The notes under the pieces were generated by a model that was not told the origin of the DNA, ran no database searches, and saw only the letters and a list, made by a program, of their open reading frames with translations. From NCBI GenBank assembly GCA_009869945.1, contig WIXG01000082.1, positions 186,001 through 250,000 of the forward strand: a DNA stretch of 64,000 bases. The letters run 5' to 3'. How positions within the stretch are numbered: the stretch's first letter is position 1; each line of letters opens with the position of its first letter. A program made the position numbers and the translations under genes. This DNA is from Mesaphorura yosii (lineage: Eukaryota > Arthropoda > Collembola > Poduromorpha > Tullbergiidae). Of this stretch, positions 44,414-54,800 are shown in pieces.

Positions 44414-46934
44414 GTAATTTAATCTGAAACACCAGTTCTTTCTTCAGTTCATTTTTGAGAAACATGTGCGTTCTGCAGGCTATTTTGGTTGATAATGTTC
44501 ACCATCGGATCATCGGTAGCAGTGTACCTGATTTCGGACGTTTGGAAGAAATATAGCGAGTCGCCGATCATTGTCTCTTTCGACCCATTTGAAACAAGCG
44601 TTGACAACCTTCCGTTCCCTGCAATCACCATCTGCAACAACAACAGGATTCTCAAGTCGAAAGCTAAAGTTTTTGGTGACGAGTAAGTTAAAGGCTGACA
44701 ATTTTCGCTACGCTCAGAGTTAAGTCTTTAAGCCTCTTCTGTTTCACGCATGTTGATCCAAGTTGAAAGAAAATGATGACGATAAAGATGCATTGATGAA
44801 CTATTACTATCTGACAGCAGTCTGCCTTGCATCTAAAAGTTTCTCCAACAAATTCGAGTTTTCTTTGTTCGAAGTGAACGAGACATTGGCGGAGAAAGCG
44901 TACCACGAATTTTTAGGTGAAAACCGAATGGTGGACATACAATCGTTTCTCAGAGCTGTAAGCGAAAGAAAGCTGAACTGAGTCATTCTTCTTAGACGAC
45001 GTCAATGATCATGCTAAATATCCACAGAATTCACAGACATGCTTGGATCTGATTCGATTGTGCCTGTTTAAGGACGAAAACATTAACTGCGCGGACATAT
45101 TTAATCCTATCGTCACGGATTTTGGCAAATGTTGCACATTTAATATGATTCCGAACTTGCTACGAGATTTCAAGTAAAATGTTTCAAGATTTGAGCATTT
45201 TAATAGAATGATTGGTTAAAATTATACTCACGGCTTGACCAATTTGCATTCAGCAACACATTTCAGGTGTCCGATCAAGAATCGGCTGATTGGAACCAGG
45301 CAGAGCTGGAAAACAGTGGAATACTGGCAGATGGAGAGGAACGAACAAAGTATCCGCACAGACAAACCAGAGCAGGCAAATCTTATGGCTTATCAATTTT
45401 GTTGGATCCTGATTTGGACGAATATTTTTGCACCAACTCGGACTCTTACGGGTTTAAGGTTAGAAGCAGCACACGCGAAGCTTTAAATCATACTTATTGT
45501 CATCTTCTTCTTATTCGTTTGCTTTGCTATGAAGCTATCAATTCACTCTTCTGCGGAAATTCCAAATTCAATTGATTTTGGGTACGGGATTCAGCCGAAT
45601 TCCGAAATAGCAGTGGTTGTGCGGCCCGGAATTACAAAGGCAGATCCATCTGTCTATCGATATTCTTTGGTAAGCATTATTGCCTGCTTGACGCCTTGAC
45701 AAGCTTAAAGCATCTTATAAATTATGACACGTAGAGTAAGCGTCAGTGCTATTTAGACAACGAATACAATCTGACGTACTACAAATACTACACCGTATCA
45801 AATTGTATTGACGAGTGTGTCACAGAAGACGTTTACCAAAAGTGTGATTGCGTAAGATTTTACATGCCACGTAAGGACAGAAACTTTCAAAGAATTTATA
45901 ATCACATCACAGCTAATTGCCTTGACCATAGGGAATTTGTATATTTTTTTTTACATTTCAGGAAACTTCAGTCAGAGGCTTTGCCAGCCCACCCAGTTCA
46001 ACTGTATGGAAGAGGCAAAAGGTTAGCAAGCTTCCCCGCCATCGCATTACACAATTATATTTAAGAACACTAATGCCAATTCAAATTATGCCCGATATGG
46101 CAGAGAATTTCTCCCATTCTGCTGGCTTGAAAAGGAATTGTCCCCATTGCTTGTCACTTTGTTCCGAGATTAGCTTCACAACACAAATCTCGTCTTCTCC
46201 ACTGGCTATGACGAACCGAACCAAAAATATTTGGACCAGTTCGAGGAAAAATGTCTCATGGTAAGGAGAACTGCCATTTCAATTGGTTGACCGTGCCTTG
46301 TCCTGATTTATTATTTATCCTAATCACATCCGTCAGGGAGACCCACAAAGTTTCAATCGTGCATATTTACTACGACCAAGATTCAACCTATGCCCGCCTT
46401 CGAAAAGAGCTGTTTGGATTCACCGATTTAGTTGGTAATTAGCAAAACAACTTTCAAAGGGTGTACATTCACCTCAAATTGTATTACTACGATTTATAAT
46501 TCAAAGCGAATACTGGTGGTCTAATGGGCCTCTGCTTGGGCTTCTCCGCATTGTCTGGAGTTGAAGTAATTTACTTTTTGACTCTGCGCAATTTATGGGA
46601 ACGAAAGCGAAAACAATCCATTAAGTCGAGAGTGGCACAGCAGTTAATTCACAACAGAAAAAGAGGTCGTCAATTGAGCAAGTTCCAAAGTGCAATGAAA
46701 TCCATTAGTCGCCTACGTGGACATGGCAAAGCGTATCACGACGGCTTGGAAGGCTTGCGTGACAATGCCTTCATGGTCAGACCCAGCAGCAAAATGTTAA
46801 ATACTATCCAGCAGTTGCAGTACACACCGACTCACACTAATGATTTGTCCGTCATAGATTTATTGTCTACTAAAAATGTCTGTGATGCTAACAATTACTA
46901 CAACAGCAATGTTTGGAAGTCGGAATTTGATTAA
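44154..46934 (+). CDS. DEG/ENaC (pickpocket-like) sodium channel, 11 exons, about 669 aa
   Basis: This is a trimeric, typically amiloride-sensitive cation channel subunit of the plasma membrane. Exons: 44154-44413, 44479-44675, 44770-44957, 45028-45173, 45254-45458, 45535-45669, 45735-45870, 45962-46021, 46104-46260, 46337-46434 and 46507-46934. The total is 2,010 nt. Family landmarks in order are: the HG gating motif in SLHGLKYI; TM1 (LFWLIMFTIGSSVAVYLI); FPAITICNNNR; TDFGKCCTFN; Cys-rich extracellular exons with NCIDECV, KCDCVRFYMP and CPHCLSLCSEI; and TM2 with the G-x-S filter in GLCLGFSALSGVEVIYFLTLR (here GFS). A cytoplasmic tail of about 110 aa follows. Two points are uncertain. The start Met is the first in-frame ATG after an upstream stop, so a further 5' exon is possible. 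The exon 2/3 junction could also be 44668/44763. Subfamily and physiological role (mechanical, acid, osmotic or peptide gating) cannot be read from sequence. Confidence 0.92.
44479..44675 (+). CDS. DEG/ENaC exon 2: TM1 and FPAITICN
   Basis: The acceptor CTGCAG is followed by LFWLIMFTIGSSVAVYLI and, later, VDNLPFPAITICNNNR. The 3' end is ambiguous: G|GTGACG (44675) or AAA|GTTTTT (44668) keep the frame, while the stronger GTAAGT at 44683 does not. Confidence 0.8.
44770..44957 (+). CDS. DEG/ENaC exon 3
   Basis: It encodes an acidic ENDDDKDALMNYYYL and a helical stretch ending DIQSFLRA. The donor GCT|GTAAGC is phase 0. The start may instead be 44763 after CCAAG. Confidence 0.7.
45028..45173 (+). 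CDS. DEG/ENaC exon 4: CC.FN finger region
   Basis: It encodes TCLDLIRLCLF, NCADIFNPIVTDFGKCCTFN and NLLRDF. This matches the family's C...C.F...C...F....TD.G.CY.FN. The acceptor is CCACAG and the donor AA|GTAAAA, phase 2. Confidence 0.9.
45254..45458 (+). CDS. DEG/ENaC exon 5
   Basis: The acceptor CATTCAG at 45253, not the CAG at 45266, keeps the frame (NNTFQVSDQ). It encodes RAGKSYGLSILLDPDLDEYF, close to the family's GL.L.L......Y, ending YGFK. The donor is AAG|GTTAGA. Confidence 0.88.
45535..45669 (+). CDS. DEG/ENaC exon 6
   Basis: It encodes LSIHSSAEIPNSIDFGYGI and a beta-rich stretch, equivalent to GF.V.IH....P in the family. The acceptor is GAAG after a pyrimidine run, the donor TTG|GTAAGC, phase 0. 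Confidence 0.88.
45735..45870 (+). CDS. DEG/ENaC exon 7: cysteine-rich
   Basis: It encodes SKRQCYLDNEYNLTYY, then NCIDECVTED and KCDCVRFYMP, the thumb-domain cysteine pattern of the family. The donor is C|GTAAGG, phase 1. Confidence 0.9.
45962..46021 (+). CDS. DEG/ENaC exon 8: 60-base micro-exon
   Basis: Acceptor TTTCAG after a long T run; it encodes NFSQRLCQPTQFNCMEEAK with two of the conserved Cys. It is phase 1 on both ends and necessary to join exons 7 and 9 in frame. Confidence 0.82.
46104..46260 (+). CDS. DEG/ENaC exon 9: C.CLP-type motif
   Basis: It encodes NCPHCLSLCSEISFTTQISS, equivalent to the family's C.CLP.C.E..Y....S. The donor is TG|GTAAGG, phase 2. Confidence 0.88.
46337..46434 (+). 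CDS. DEG/ENaC exon 10
   Basis: It encodes VSIVHIYYDQDSTYARLRKE, the wrist-region strand before TM2. The acceptor is CGTCAG and the donor G|GTAATT, phase 1. Confidence 0.88.
46507..46934 (+). CDS. DEG/ENaC exon 11: TM2, selectivity filter and C-terminal tail
   Basis: It encodes NTGGLMGLCLGFSALSGVE and VIYFLTLR, then a basic, Gln/Ser-rich tail to TAA at 46932-46934. G-F-S fits the G-x-S selectivity filter. Confidence 0.92.
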
Positions 46935-47595
46935 ACTAATTGCCGATCCGTTTTGTCCTGCGGTAGTTAAATGAAATCGGCATTCAGGTCGAGGACAAAT
47001 CCGCATTGCTTGCCCACTTAATTTGTCACCCTAATGAGCATTGTTCTGACTTCTCCACCACGTTTTCTCCCAGTTCCAATCGTCCTTCCAGAAAAATAGT
47101 CAAGTGGAACCTGACGCTTCATGTAAATTTTTCGGTTAAACTGCTAGGGAAAACTGCAGGAGAAATATGGCAAGAAGATTAGCGTCGAAGAAAGCGAGAA
47201 GGCCAGGGGAAAGAAATGACGGATTCTTATACTTTAATCTCCTCTGATCTGATTGCCTGCGCATGGACACGTTTGCGAACAAATACTTGCCGAACAATCG
47301 TCGCTCGTTTCCGGCCGTCACATATTGGAATCGTGTCAAATCTGGTGATCGGGATTTTTATGTATCTTCTGTCAAGACTGCTGTCGACTTGTGTTTGAGA
47401 ATTTCTATTTACAATAAGAATTCAGAAACCATTAATCGTTTTTGCTTGTAGTTTGTGAGGCTCACGGGGGGATCGACGGGAGTTCTGAAGGAGTTATTTT
47501 GGCCCAGCTAACTTTCGCCGGGCTAGCTTCTTAAGCCTCGACAAGGCTTCTGAGCTGTGCTTTCGCAATAAATTTGCACTGTTTGTTAATTTCAC
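46935..47595. other. Convergent 3' region between channel and unknown gene
   Basis: It probably contains the channel's 3' UTR, with an AATAAA at 47567-47572 on plus, which lies only 24 bases from the stop of the opposite gene. A perfect 6-bp hairpin (AAGCCT, loop of 5, AGGCTT) sits at 47533-47549. No coding exon was recognised. Confidence 0.5.
47567..47572 (+). terminator. Candidate polyadenylation signal of the DEG/ENaC gene
   Basis: AATAAA is the first canonical signal noticed in sense after the channel stop, 632 bases away. If used, the transcript would end close to, or overlap, the convergent gene's 3' end. Confidence 0.4.
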
Positions 47596-47623
47596 TCACT
47601 TCTTGCTGACCGCTGACAGGAAC
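47596..47623 (-). CDS. Unknown gene, exon 5 (terminal, 28 bases)
   Basis: Acceptor TATTTCAG is followed by codons for FLSAVSKK and TGA at 47596-47598. Confidence 0.45.
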
Positions 47624-48719
47624 CTGAAATAGAAACGACATTGAACAATGGATGGTCCGTACCCATATCAATTTAGATTACCCTCTGAATTTTGAACTAG
47701 AAGCTGCAATTTTGAAGTTTTCGTTTTCATTGCCCTGTGGTTGCAGCTCCCGCTTTGAGTCTGGTTCCACTTCGATCCTCAGTTGCTTGCTCTCGTCGCT
47801 ACTGCTGGCTGAGGCTAAGATGTCCCGAACAAATATCATGAGAATTCACGACTTTACTTTAAAGCTTTGCTTTTACTATAGCGAATGTAAATCCGATGAC
47901 TTACCGGAGCTTTTCCCAGGCTCAATCGTATCCACAAGATCTTCAAGCATGGAGTTCGTTTTTCTCTCTTCTTTCTCTCGTTTCTCGTCTTCCTCTGTCC
48001 ATTCTGTTATGAAGCATGCTTGCATCGGCTCTTCTTCAGTATCCACATCCGAACAGTACTTGAACGGCTTGAAACTAGAATTAAGATCGAACTGCAGCTG
48101 ATTGGCCGCTGCCCTAGGGCCTTGACCGCTGGACAATTCTGAGCCGGCCAAGAAAGCAGTAATAATCGTTTGATCCACAGCTTGTCCATCGCCAAATAGT
48201 TCATAAAGGTCTCGCTTAAAATTCTCATTGAAAAACAAAAGTTCCAAGTTCGCAGACGGTGCTTCATGAGGCAACTCGCTTTCGCTTGCATCATTTTCAT
48301 CAGCTTTGGCATGTTTAGCCGTCCCTTTTGTCTCAATGCGCGAATTTCTTCTATACATTTTGGATCGTTTTGGGAATTGCGAACCTGCACGGAATTCTTC
48401 GCTCGGTGTGACGAGAAGTCATAAATATTTTCTCTTCCCGGCGAACTATGATCTTCCGTTTGTGGGTCCATACTTCTGACGCTGCTGGTAAATATGCCAT
48501 TCACTGGATTTAGAACATCGCCTAGATTTTCATAAACCCGAATCCCCCCAAATTGCGACGCTTGCTTCTTGGCACCACAACCGGGACACCAGAACTACAC
48601 CATTGGCCGGGTTTGCATGTCAACGTGACTGTAGGGCATCGATTTGATTGACATACTGGGAGAAGAACTGTGTGAAAGTCATCTCGAAAGATTCCTGTGT
48701 ACATCTTGGTCTTGGGCAT
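47596..48719 (-). CDS. Uncharacterised protein with single CxxC, 5 exons, 274 aa
   Basis: I do not recognise the family. Exons (minus): 48719-48657, 48594-48474, 48384-47905, 47814-47682 and 47623-47596. The introns are 62 to 90 bp, except the last at 58 bp, with GT-AG ends and all phases matching (825 nt). The protein begins MPKTKMYTGIFRDDFHTVLL, then FWCPGCGAKK with one Cys pair, a small-residue stretch, a basic patch (KRSKMYRRNSRIETKG), and an amphipathic stretch LELLFFNENFKRDLYELFGD. An acidic coiled segment (WTEEDEKREKEERK) and a Glu/Gln/Ser-rich tail ending in SAVSKK follow. Most of the protein is hydrophilic, with no membrane helix or signal peptide. The lone CxxC could be half of a zinc site or a redox pair; this is open. 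Further 5' exons are possible. It is convergent with the channel gene. Confidence 0.55.
47682..47814 (-). CDS. Unknown gene, exon 4
   Basis: Acceptor TCTTAG, donor GG|GTAATC. It encodes a Ser/Glu/Gln-rich stretch including RIEVEPDSKRELQPQGNE. Phase 1 in, phase 2 out. Confidence 0.55.
47905..48384 (-). CDS. Unknown gene, exon 3 (main)
   Basis: 480 nt from acceptor GTGCAG to the strong donor G|GTAAGT. It encodes the basic patch, the NLELLFFNENFKRDLYELF segment and the acidic coiled stretch. Confidence 0.6.
48474..48594 (-). CDS. Unknown gene, exon 2 (CxxC)
   Basis: After acceptor GTGTAG it encodes FWCPGCGAKKQASQFGGIRV and NGIFTSSVRS. Donor A|GTATGG, phase 1. Reading on without splicing is open for a while but loses the downstream charged frame. 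Confidence 0.5.
48657..48719 (-). CDS. Unknown gene, exon 1
   Basis: It runs from ATG (48719) to CCA|GTATGT and encodes 21 residues ending DDFHTVLLP, phase 0. The start is tentative because an upstream acceptor could also feed this frame. Confidence 0.45.
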
Positions 48720-51667
48720 TAGTCACAATTTATTTAGCCATGAATATGCGGTGGGCAGTGTCAGAAATGTAATTTGAAATACAATACACACTGTTGTGAA
48801 TAGCAAGATATCACAGATCGGTGTCAGCATTTCAAGTAAGATGATTTGGCAAAAGTGTAATTCACTCTGCTTTTTGTCAAAATTTCCCAATCTCCTATCA
48901 AGGTCGCCAGCGTTAAATTGCACATCTTTTCCATTGTCACGTTTATGAACAGTAAGAATCAAGTACAGTAAGAATTAAGCCAGCAATTTGTGCACAGCAT
49001 CAGCATCCTTCTGCTATAGTGTGGTACAATTATGTAATCCTTTCCCAGGCATTTGTCTTATTTGTTCGAGCGCATTCTCATAAGTACAATGCTCTTAAAG
49101 AATGTAGACTAACATGTTATATGGACTTATTATAGACAGCTCATCCTTCGTTTGATCACACCAACAAAATACTCATTAACTGTTCAAGGTTATCATGATT
49201 CGCAAAATCACCAGTTTCATTAATTAAACATTACGTACCACAAACTAACGTTAGCGATGAACGATGAACGATCGACCAGATAGACCGACCTCTGCTCAAC
49301 CACGTTAACTAACCGTCAAGAAACTGTGGCGGAGCGGTGGAAGCTCTAACTTATTATTCCACTTGTTCGCACTCGCAATTACGTTAACTCGTTAGAAGCC
49401 TGAGTGAGGAGCTAATACACACTCCCAATAGCTCTCAGCAGCGATGTCATAGATGATTTATTGGTAGGGTTTTCCGTTGTTCGAAGCTATCATGAATGCT
49501 GAAACTGAAGCTTGAAGACAAATCAATTAAATAGAACTTTGCAATAAAATTACTAATGGGAGGGACTGATTTGAGATCAATAGGCAGTAAAAAAAATTGT
49601 TACATCAAGCACAGTGCAGATTAATTTCACATCTTCAGCAAATTGTAACAAAGTAGAATTCTCAGCTTCTTATCATTCCATAGTCTCTCTGGGTTCCAGA
49701 GCATTTCGACTCAATAAAAAGTGCGCGAATGGAAGGCAAAAAGCAATCAACTCTTTGTCCACTTTTTGCCCTATTTTGCCCTTTGGTTCAAGTCCAATGG
49801 CAGATCTAATGAATTTTCATGGTAGCAAGTTTCATTTATACGCAAAGATGACCTTAATCACTAGTGTTTCTGTAGAGCAACAGCAAGGAATAGCTTCAAA
49901 AACGTGGAGTCATCATGACATTGAAAGTTCACACAGTAAAACCTCAGCCCCAGCCAACTTGCAAAGCGATTCCAGAAAAGAAGCTGCATTGCTTGACATT
50001 GAACCAAAATAGATCAGTGTTACATAAGACTCGCTGGAATTATTAACAACAAGACTGTGGACCACGACTCGTTTGACGCACTTGCACTGTGCATCTTGCC
50101 AACATTCTGCAGAAATCTCACTGACATTGCACGGATTAAGGCTTCTGCTGCATTTGATAAAGAGTGCGCATGCACTGAGAAATAAACTTGACATCGAATT
50201 GCAGATGTTCTTGATGTGTGTTGGCAATAGAATATGCATTAGGTCGATTTGTGTGAGAGTCTTGATAAAATTCCAATAACATTTCACCAGATATCATGTA
50301 CTAAGACGCTGAACAACATTTTCTGGAAGGTGATCAAGTGTTTTAATACTTCACCACTTGCAAGAAAGCGGATCTAACTTTACAACAAGCGAACAAATCG
50401 CCTTAACTTCCCTGCCAACGTCAGCGAGGTTTGCTTCTTCGTTACAGCATCTTTTCGCATTTGGGGCTGAGGTTTGCCTCATGACTCTCAATTAATGGAA
50501 TGGTCCTCCAAGATGTGAATGTGATGTGTGATGTGAAGGTGGAAATGCGAAAATTAATGCATTGTTCAATGTTCCTCGTGACTATCTGCTGCTGTCGGCA
50601 CAACCAGCATTTTTGATCACAAATCTTGGCTTGAATTTTCATTTCATGGTAGCTACATGTATTTGCTAAATGATTCTTTCTAATAAGGCAGTGAATGGAT
50701 TTCATGCTCGACTATCAGTATCTCCAGCCACGCCCGGTGCCGGGGCCAGAGAGCAGGGTTAAAATTAATAATTCCAATAATTCGTTTCGCCGTGTCATAC
50801 CCGAGCTTAGTGCTTTGTATAAAAATGTGCACTGCAAATTTGTCAAATTGTGCGCATTCGTATTCGTACATTCATTTGTGCATTCATATGATTTGATGAC
50901 ATCAGGTCAAAGTCAGTTCTCCCAAAGTCGATGAATTCTTTTTCAATTCAGCGAAGCATACAAAGAGACGAGGTACTGGAGTCCTGTCAGCGGCGACACA
51001 TTTGTGATTGAATGTTTTTCACGGTGAGAATTCCGCTCAAATCAAATGAAAGTAGTGCGATTGTTGCAATCTTCCACGCGTTTCGGTTGAAACAGGATCC
51101 CGCCATTGCTAGCAGCTAGTACCCACATTCCCTCGTTATATTAGAACATTAGAATAGGGCCAAAATGCAATGCACAATCGCAGAACTAGAGTCTAGATTT
51201 TGTGGCAAGGCAGGTAGGGCAAAGCTCCTTTTCGGAACAAATGCATGACTCATGACACACAGCAACTGCGTGCACACGAAAAGGAACCTGTTCCATGAAG
51301 TGTTTATGTCTCAAGCTCCAAGCCCAAAGCACATACATATACACAAAGAACAGCTTACGGAAAGATTCCACGTAAAAACCCGTCCCTGCGCAAACGCATC
51401 TTCGAATATTCTGCTACAACAGGATGGGATATTTCTGCGTCTCTATTCTATCGTCAACAAGACTCGTTGCCAAATATTTCTGCAAAATAATATTTATTAA
51501 TAATTTCGCGTCGGTGAGCACGACTGCGAACTTGTAATGATTTGACTAATATACACAACGATTCAATATCACCATTTTGTGCCAGGGGAATCTTAGATTC
51601 CAGCAATACAAATATTTTTCCAGTTCTGTCTAAGTAGCTTCAGAATACAGTTCGAGTAATCGTGATC
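48720..51667. other. Intergenic, no secure gene
   Basis: It holds several competing open frames on both strands of up to 132 codons. None has a clear family motif with matching splice sites. The most protein-like stretch is the Cys-containing plus-strand frame at 50018-50185, listed separately. Confidence 0.4.
50018..50185 (+). CDS. Possible cysteine-rich exon (tentative)
   Basis: This is a 55-codon frame after a weak acceptor (ATCAG) that ends in TAA. It has five Cys, two NxT glycosylation sites (NKT, NLT), and a DALALCILPTFCRN segment reminiscent of small disulphide-rich extracellular modules. No upstream partner exon or signal peptide was found, and longer frames overlap on the other strand. 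Could be chance. Confidence 0.18.
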   Translation, partial: CYIRLAGIINNKTVDHDSFDALALCILPTFCRNLTDIARIKASAAFDKECACTEK

Positions 51668-51864
51668 ATGGTCGACGTATTCGGAAGAAAGAAGAGTGAA
51701 TCATTCGACTCATGCTGCAGCGAATTGGACGAGCATTTGATCAAACACCACCGAAGCCATCCTCAACTCGCAGGGCTTGGTCATCATCAATTTGGTCCCA
51801 ACGTGGTCAATGGACTCGGAATGGGCAATAATGTGATCGGAAGCATTGCAGAAAACGCGACCAA
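51668..51864 (+). CDS. MID1IP1: MID1IP1-like alternative first exon A
   Basis: ATGG start with A at -3; encodes 65 residues beginning MVDVFGRKKSESFDSCCSEL, with a His-rich then Gly/Asn-rich remainder. The donor AA|GTAAGC is strong, phase 2. It could instead begin a separate gene whose later exons I cannot see. Confidence 0.5.
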
Positions 51865-54800
51865 GTAAGCAACCGCTTTAAATTACATGTTGTGACCAAA
51901 ATATTGATTCCTACGGGAAAGAGCAACAAACACAAATATCGATTATTTTTATTGTATTACAAAAATCTAAATTCACGCATTCGTCATCACAAAACAAAAT
52001 TGCTCCAACACCGTATTTTGTTTTCGTACAACAGAAAATTATTGGCTGTGTCGATAAACAGTAAACTTTGCATCTCGCTATACTTTAGTTTGGTGACTTC
52101 GCTATTTCAATCCTGCGGAATCGGCAATTATAATTACGGTTTTCATCAAGTTTAATGGAAATCAAACGAAGTATCTGAAGACGAAGGCCGCCGGTAGAGA
52201 AAAAACACTGACGCTGTGCCCATTCTTTGTTTTTGTTGTCAGTTAAAACTTTATTTATTTAGGCCATCAACATCGAATCATGCTATTATTTCACGAATAT
52301 TATTTAGAGCGTACAAACTGGAAATAACCAGTCTTACCAACACAATCCCAAAAGCCAAAGCTATTAATATTTGGGTGTATTATGCCCCATGTGAAATCAT
52401 GCACCAGCAACCAGGAAAGGTTCCAACGCACAACACTCGGTTCCTGACTCTTTAAAATGCTAAAGTATACGTGGCCGGAGGTACAGTAGTTACTAAGAGC
52501 ATGTAGCATGTTCCGAGCTCGTGATCACATGCGCAACATGGAAAGCCGCTTTGTCTGCAGCAGAATTTTGGCACTCGTAAACCGCATACGGTAACCAAGC
52601 GCTGGCAGCCAAGCGTCGACGTGGAACCAGGCTCTTGCTATGGTGCCCAGAGTATTACTAGCATTTTACAAAATTCGTACTAGGAAGTGTGCCACTAAAA
52701 TTAAGTTCACTATGTGGCCCGATTGAATGGCTTGAACTATAGTCAGGGTATGCGGGCAGGATCAAGAACCTCTGTAAAAACAACATGAATCAATAATCGA
52801 ACCGACTTGAAAAGAAATGAGTTCATGCTGGCACGAATTTGACAGTTTTTGATTTAATAATAATGTCCATGATCATTTGACTGAAAGGCTGACATCATGC
52901 GATTGTTTGACCTCGCCTTGAACTCATTTTATGGGTTACTGATAACGAGGATATGATGGAATTCTGCTATCACTCAATTGCACGTCACACGCTTGTGGTT
53001 CTTATCAAAGTATTCGCCCATGCAATTTATAAGGAAAAACTGCTTCGAATAATAATGTAATAACATAACACATGACATGACATGAAATCACTTTCACTAA
53101 AGATTAACAATTGCAGAGGCACTTGAAGCTAAGTGGCCTGGGGCTTGGCGATAACCTTTGCTTGGTGCAGCAAATGACGTATGCGCATTGTTTGTTTGAA
53201 CTTAGCACTGAATAAATCCCAATCCCTTGAGCAAAGGTGCTCTGAATTTAAAGGCGCAATGGACAATTGCATTCTGAAGGCTTCTTTCTGTATGCCTTTG
53301 AATAATGATCATGGAATCAAAATATTAAGATGGCCTCATAATTCTGGGACAAATGCGTAATTCAAAACAACACGTCCACAGAATTGGGTCGATTTATCCA
53401 CCTTGTGAGTGGGGAATGGGAGCAGCCTTTGTACTTTGCACTTCGAACCCAAGCATTAGTGCCCTCAATTGTTGTACCAAGTTTCCTTGAACATTGTCTT
53501 GTGCGTACTTTGAGTGGAATGTCCAGCCAGTCCAGGAATGAAGGCACAAGGCCCTGAAAGAAGGTGAAATTAGCCCCTTGAGCTTTGAAAAGAAAGGAAC
53601 ACTGTCCTTACAATTTTAGTTTGATCGTAACCTACAAAAATGAACCGGAGGATCATAACACATTTTCAAATATTTCCAAACCGAATCCTTCTTATGCAGA
53701 AGGATCAGCTCCAAAGGAATACGAGCATAAGTCACAAATTGAATTTACGACGACAAAATAGCAATGAATGAAGCGATCAGACCATAATTGACGGGTAGTG
53801 ATTAGTAAGCCAATTTTCGCCCAATAGCAATGACTCACGTGTCGTAGTGAATAGTGGTACTATTGGGAGCAAATACATAAAGAATCGTACGATTCACGAT
53901 CAGCAGACACAAGACCATGACATTTGGGTTAACAAAAAAAATGAAAGGAGCTCAAATGGTTAGTTAATCATTAAACATGACATTAAGCGTTTGTTTACTC
54001 TGTGCTGCGTGATTACGATACGAATTATTTCATAACAATGAATTGGCTAGAGTCCGACACAGCAGCACATTTCGTACGTGGCTCTTTCATAATTTCAAAA
54101 CCTGTACTTCTCGCGTTCTTTGCACATACGAACGCCGCTGTTTGAATGAACGGACACCCTTCCGACTGCGATCGCATTTACGGTTTATGACAAGACAACT
54201 TTGAAGTTCTTGAACCAGATCTAGGTTAGGCCATCATTGTCCAATCAATGGTTTTGCCATTCGCTACATGACCATCGGAAAAACCTGCAGCGACTTTGAA
54301 CTGTTGCTAACGATCGAAAGATAAATACATCAAGCATTAACCAATCTCAAATTGGAACGGGACTCGAGGTAAACGCTTGATGGGCGATGGGATTGAATTG
54401 CAGCATACAAGACCGACGACTCTGGCAAGGAAGATCATGCGATGGTTATATTTGGAGAAATTTCTAGATACAACGCTCGACGCATACGTGTATTAAGATC
54501 AATTCGACGGGATTTGAACGAGAGGTGATTCAGAGGACAAAGTAATACAAGTAGTTTGGGTAGTAACCAACGCGGTCGCGGCCGGGTTACAGAAAAGCGT
54601 ATTGCATGCTCGCCGTGATGTCATGTCTAAAACCAGAGCCCATTGGCTCAGAAGAAAGGTGGATCCGTGGTGGTGTGATCACTTTTTATATGGTGCAATG
54701 TTAACCACTTGCCAAAAACCAAGTCAAGCCTCTTGCCTTGCACGCTTTCCTCTTAGCACAAAGCCCTTTCCTTTCCTCGGCTCTTTCCTTCCTCTCTGCT

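Noticed and set aside
45267..45575. Channel exon 5 starting at the CAG at 45266
   Set aside because: That acceptor breaks phase with the exon 4 donor. The CAG ending at 45253 keeps the frame and adds NTFQ.
47652..48101. 149-codon plus-strand ORF
   Set aside because: It is antisense to exons 3 and 4 of the unknown gene and is Ser/Leu-rich, as expected from a shadow of an acidic coding frame.
48007..48504. 165-codon minus-strand ORF beginning MNGIFTSS
   Set aside because: Only its upstream part is coding (exon 2). The rest is an alternative frame, because splicing from 48474 to 48384 restores the charged frame that carries good donors.
49614..50287. Overlapping plus (132 codons) and minus (124 codons) ORFs
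   Set aside because: No family motif and no splice support. The minus frame has several Cys but I could not link it to flanking exons. An idea that it belongs to a DC-STAMP-like protein did not hold up in domain order.
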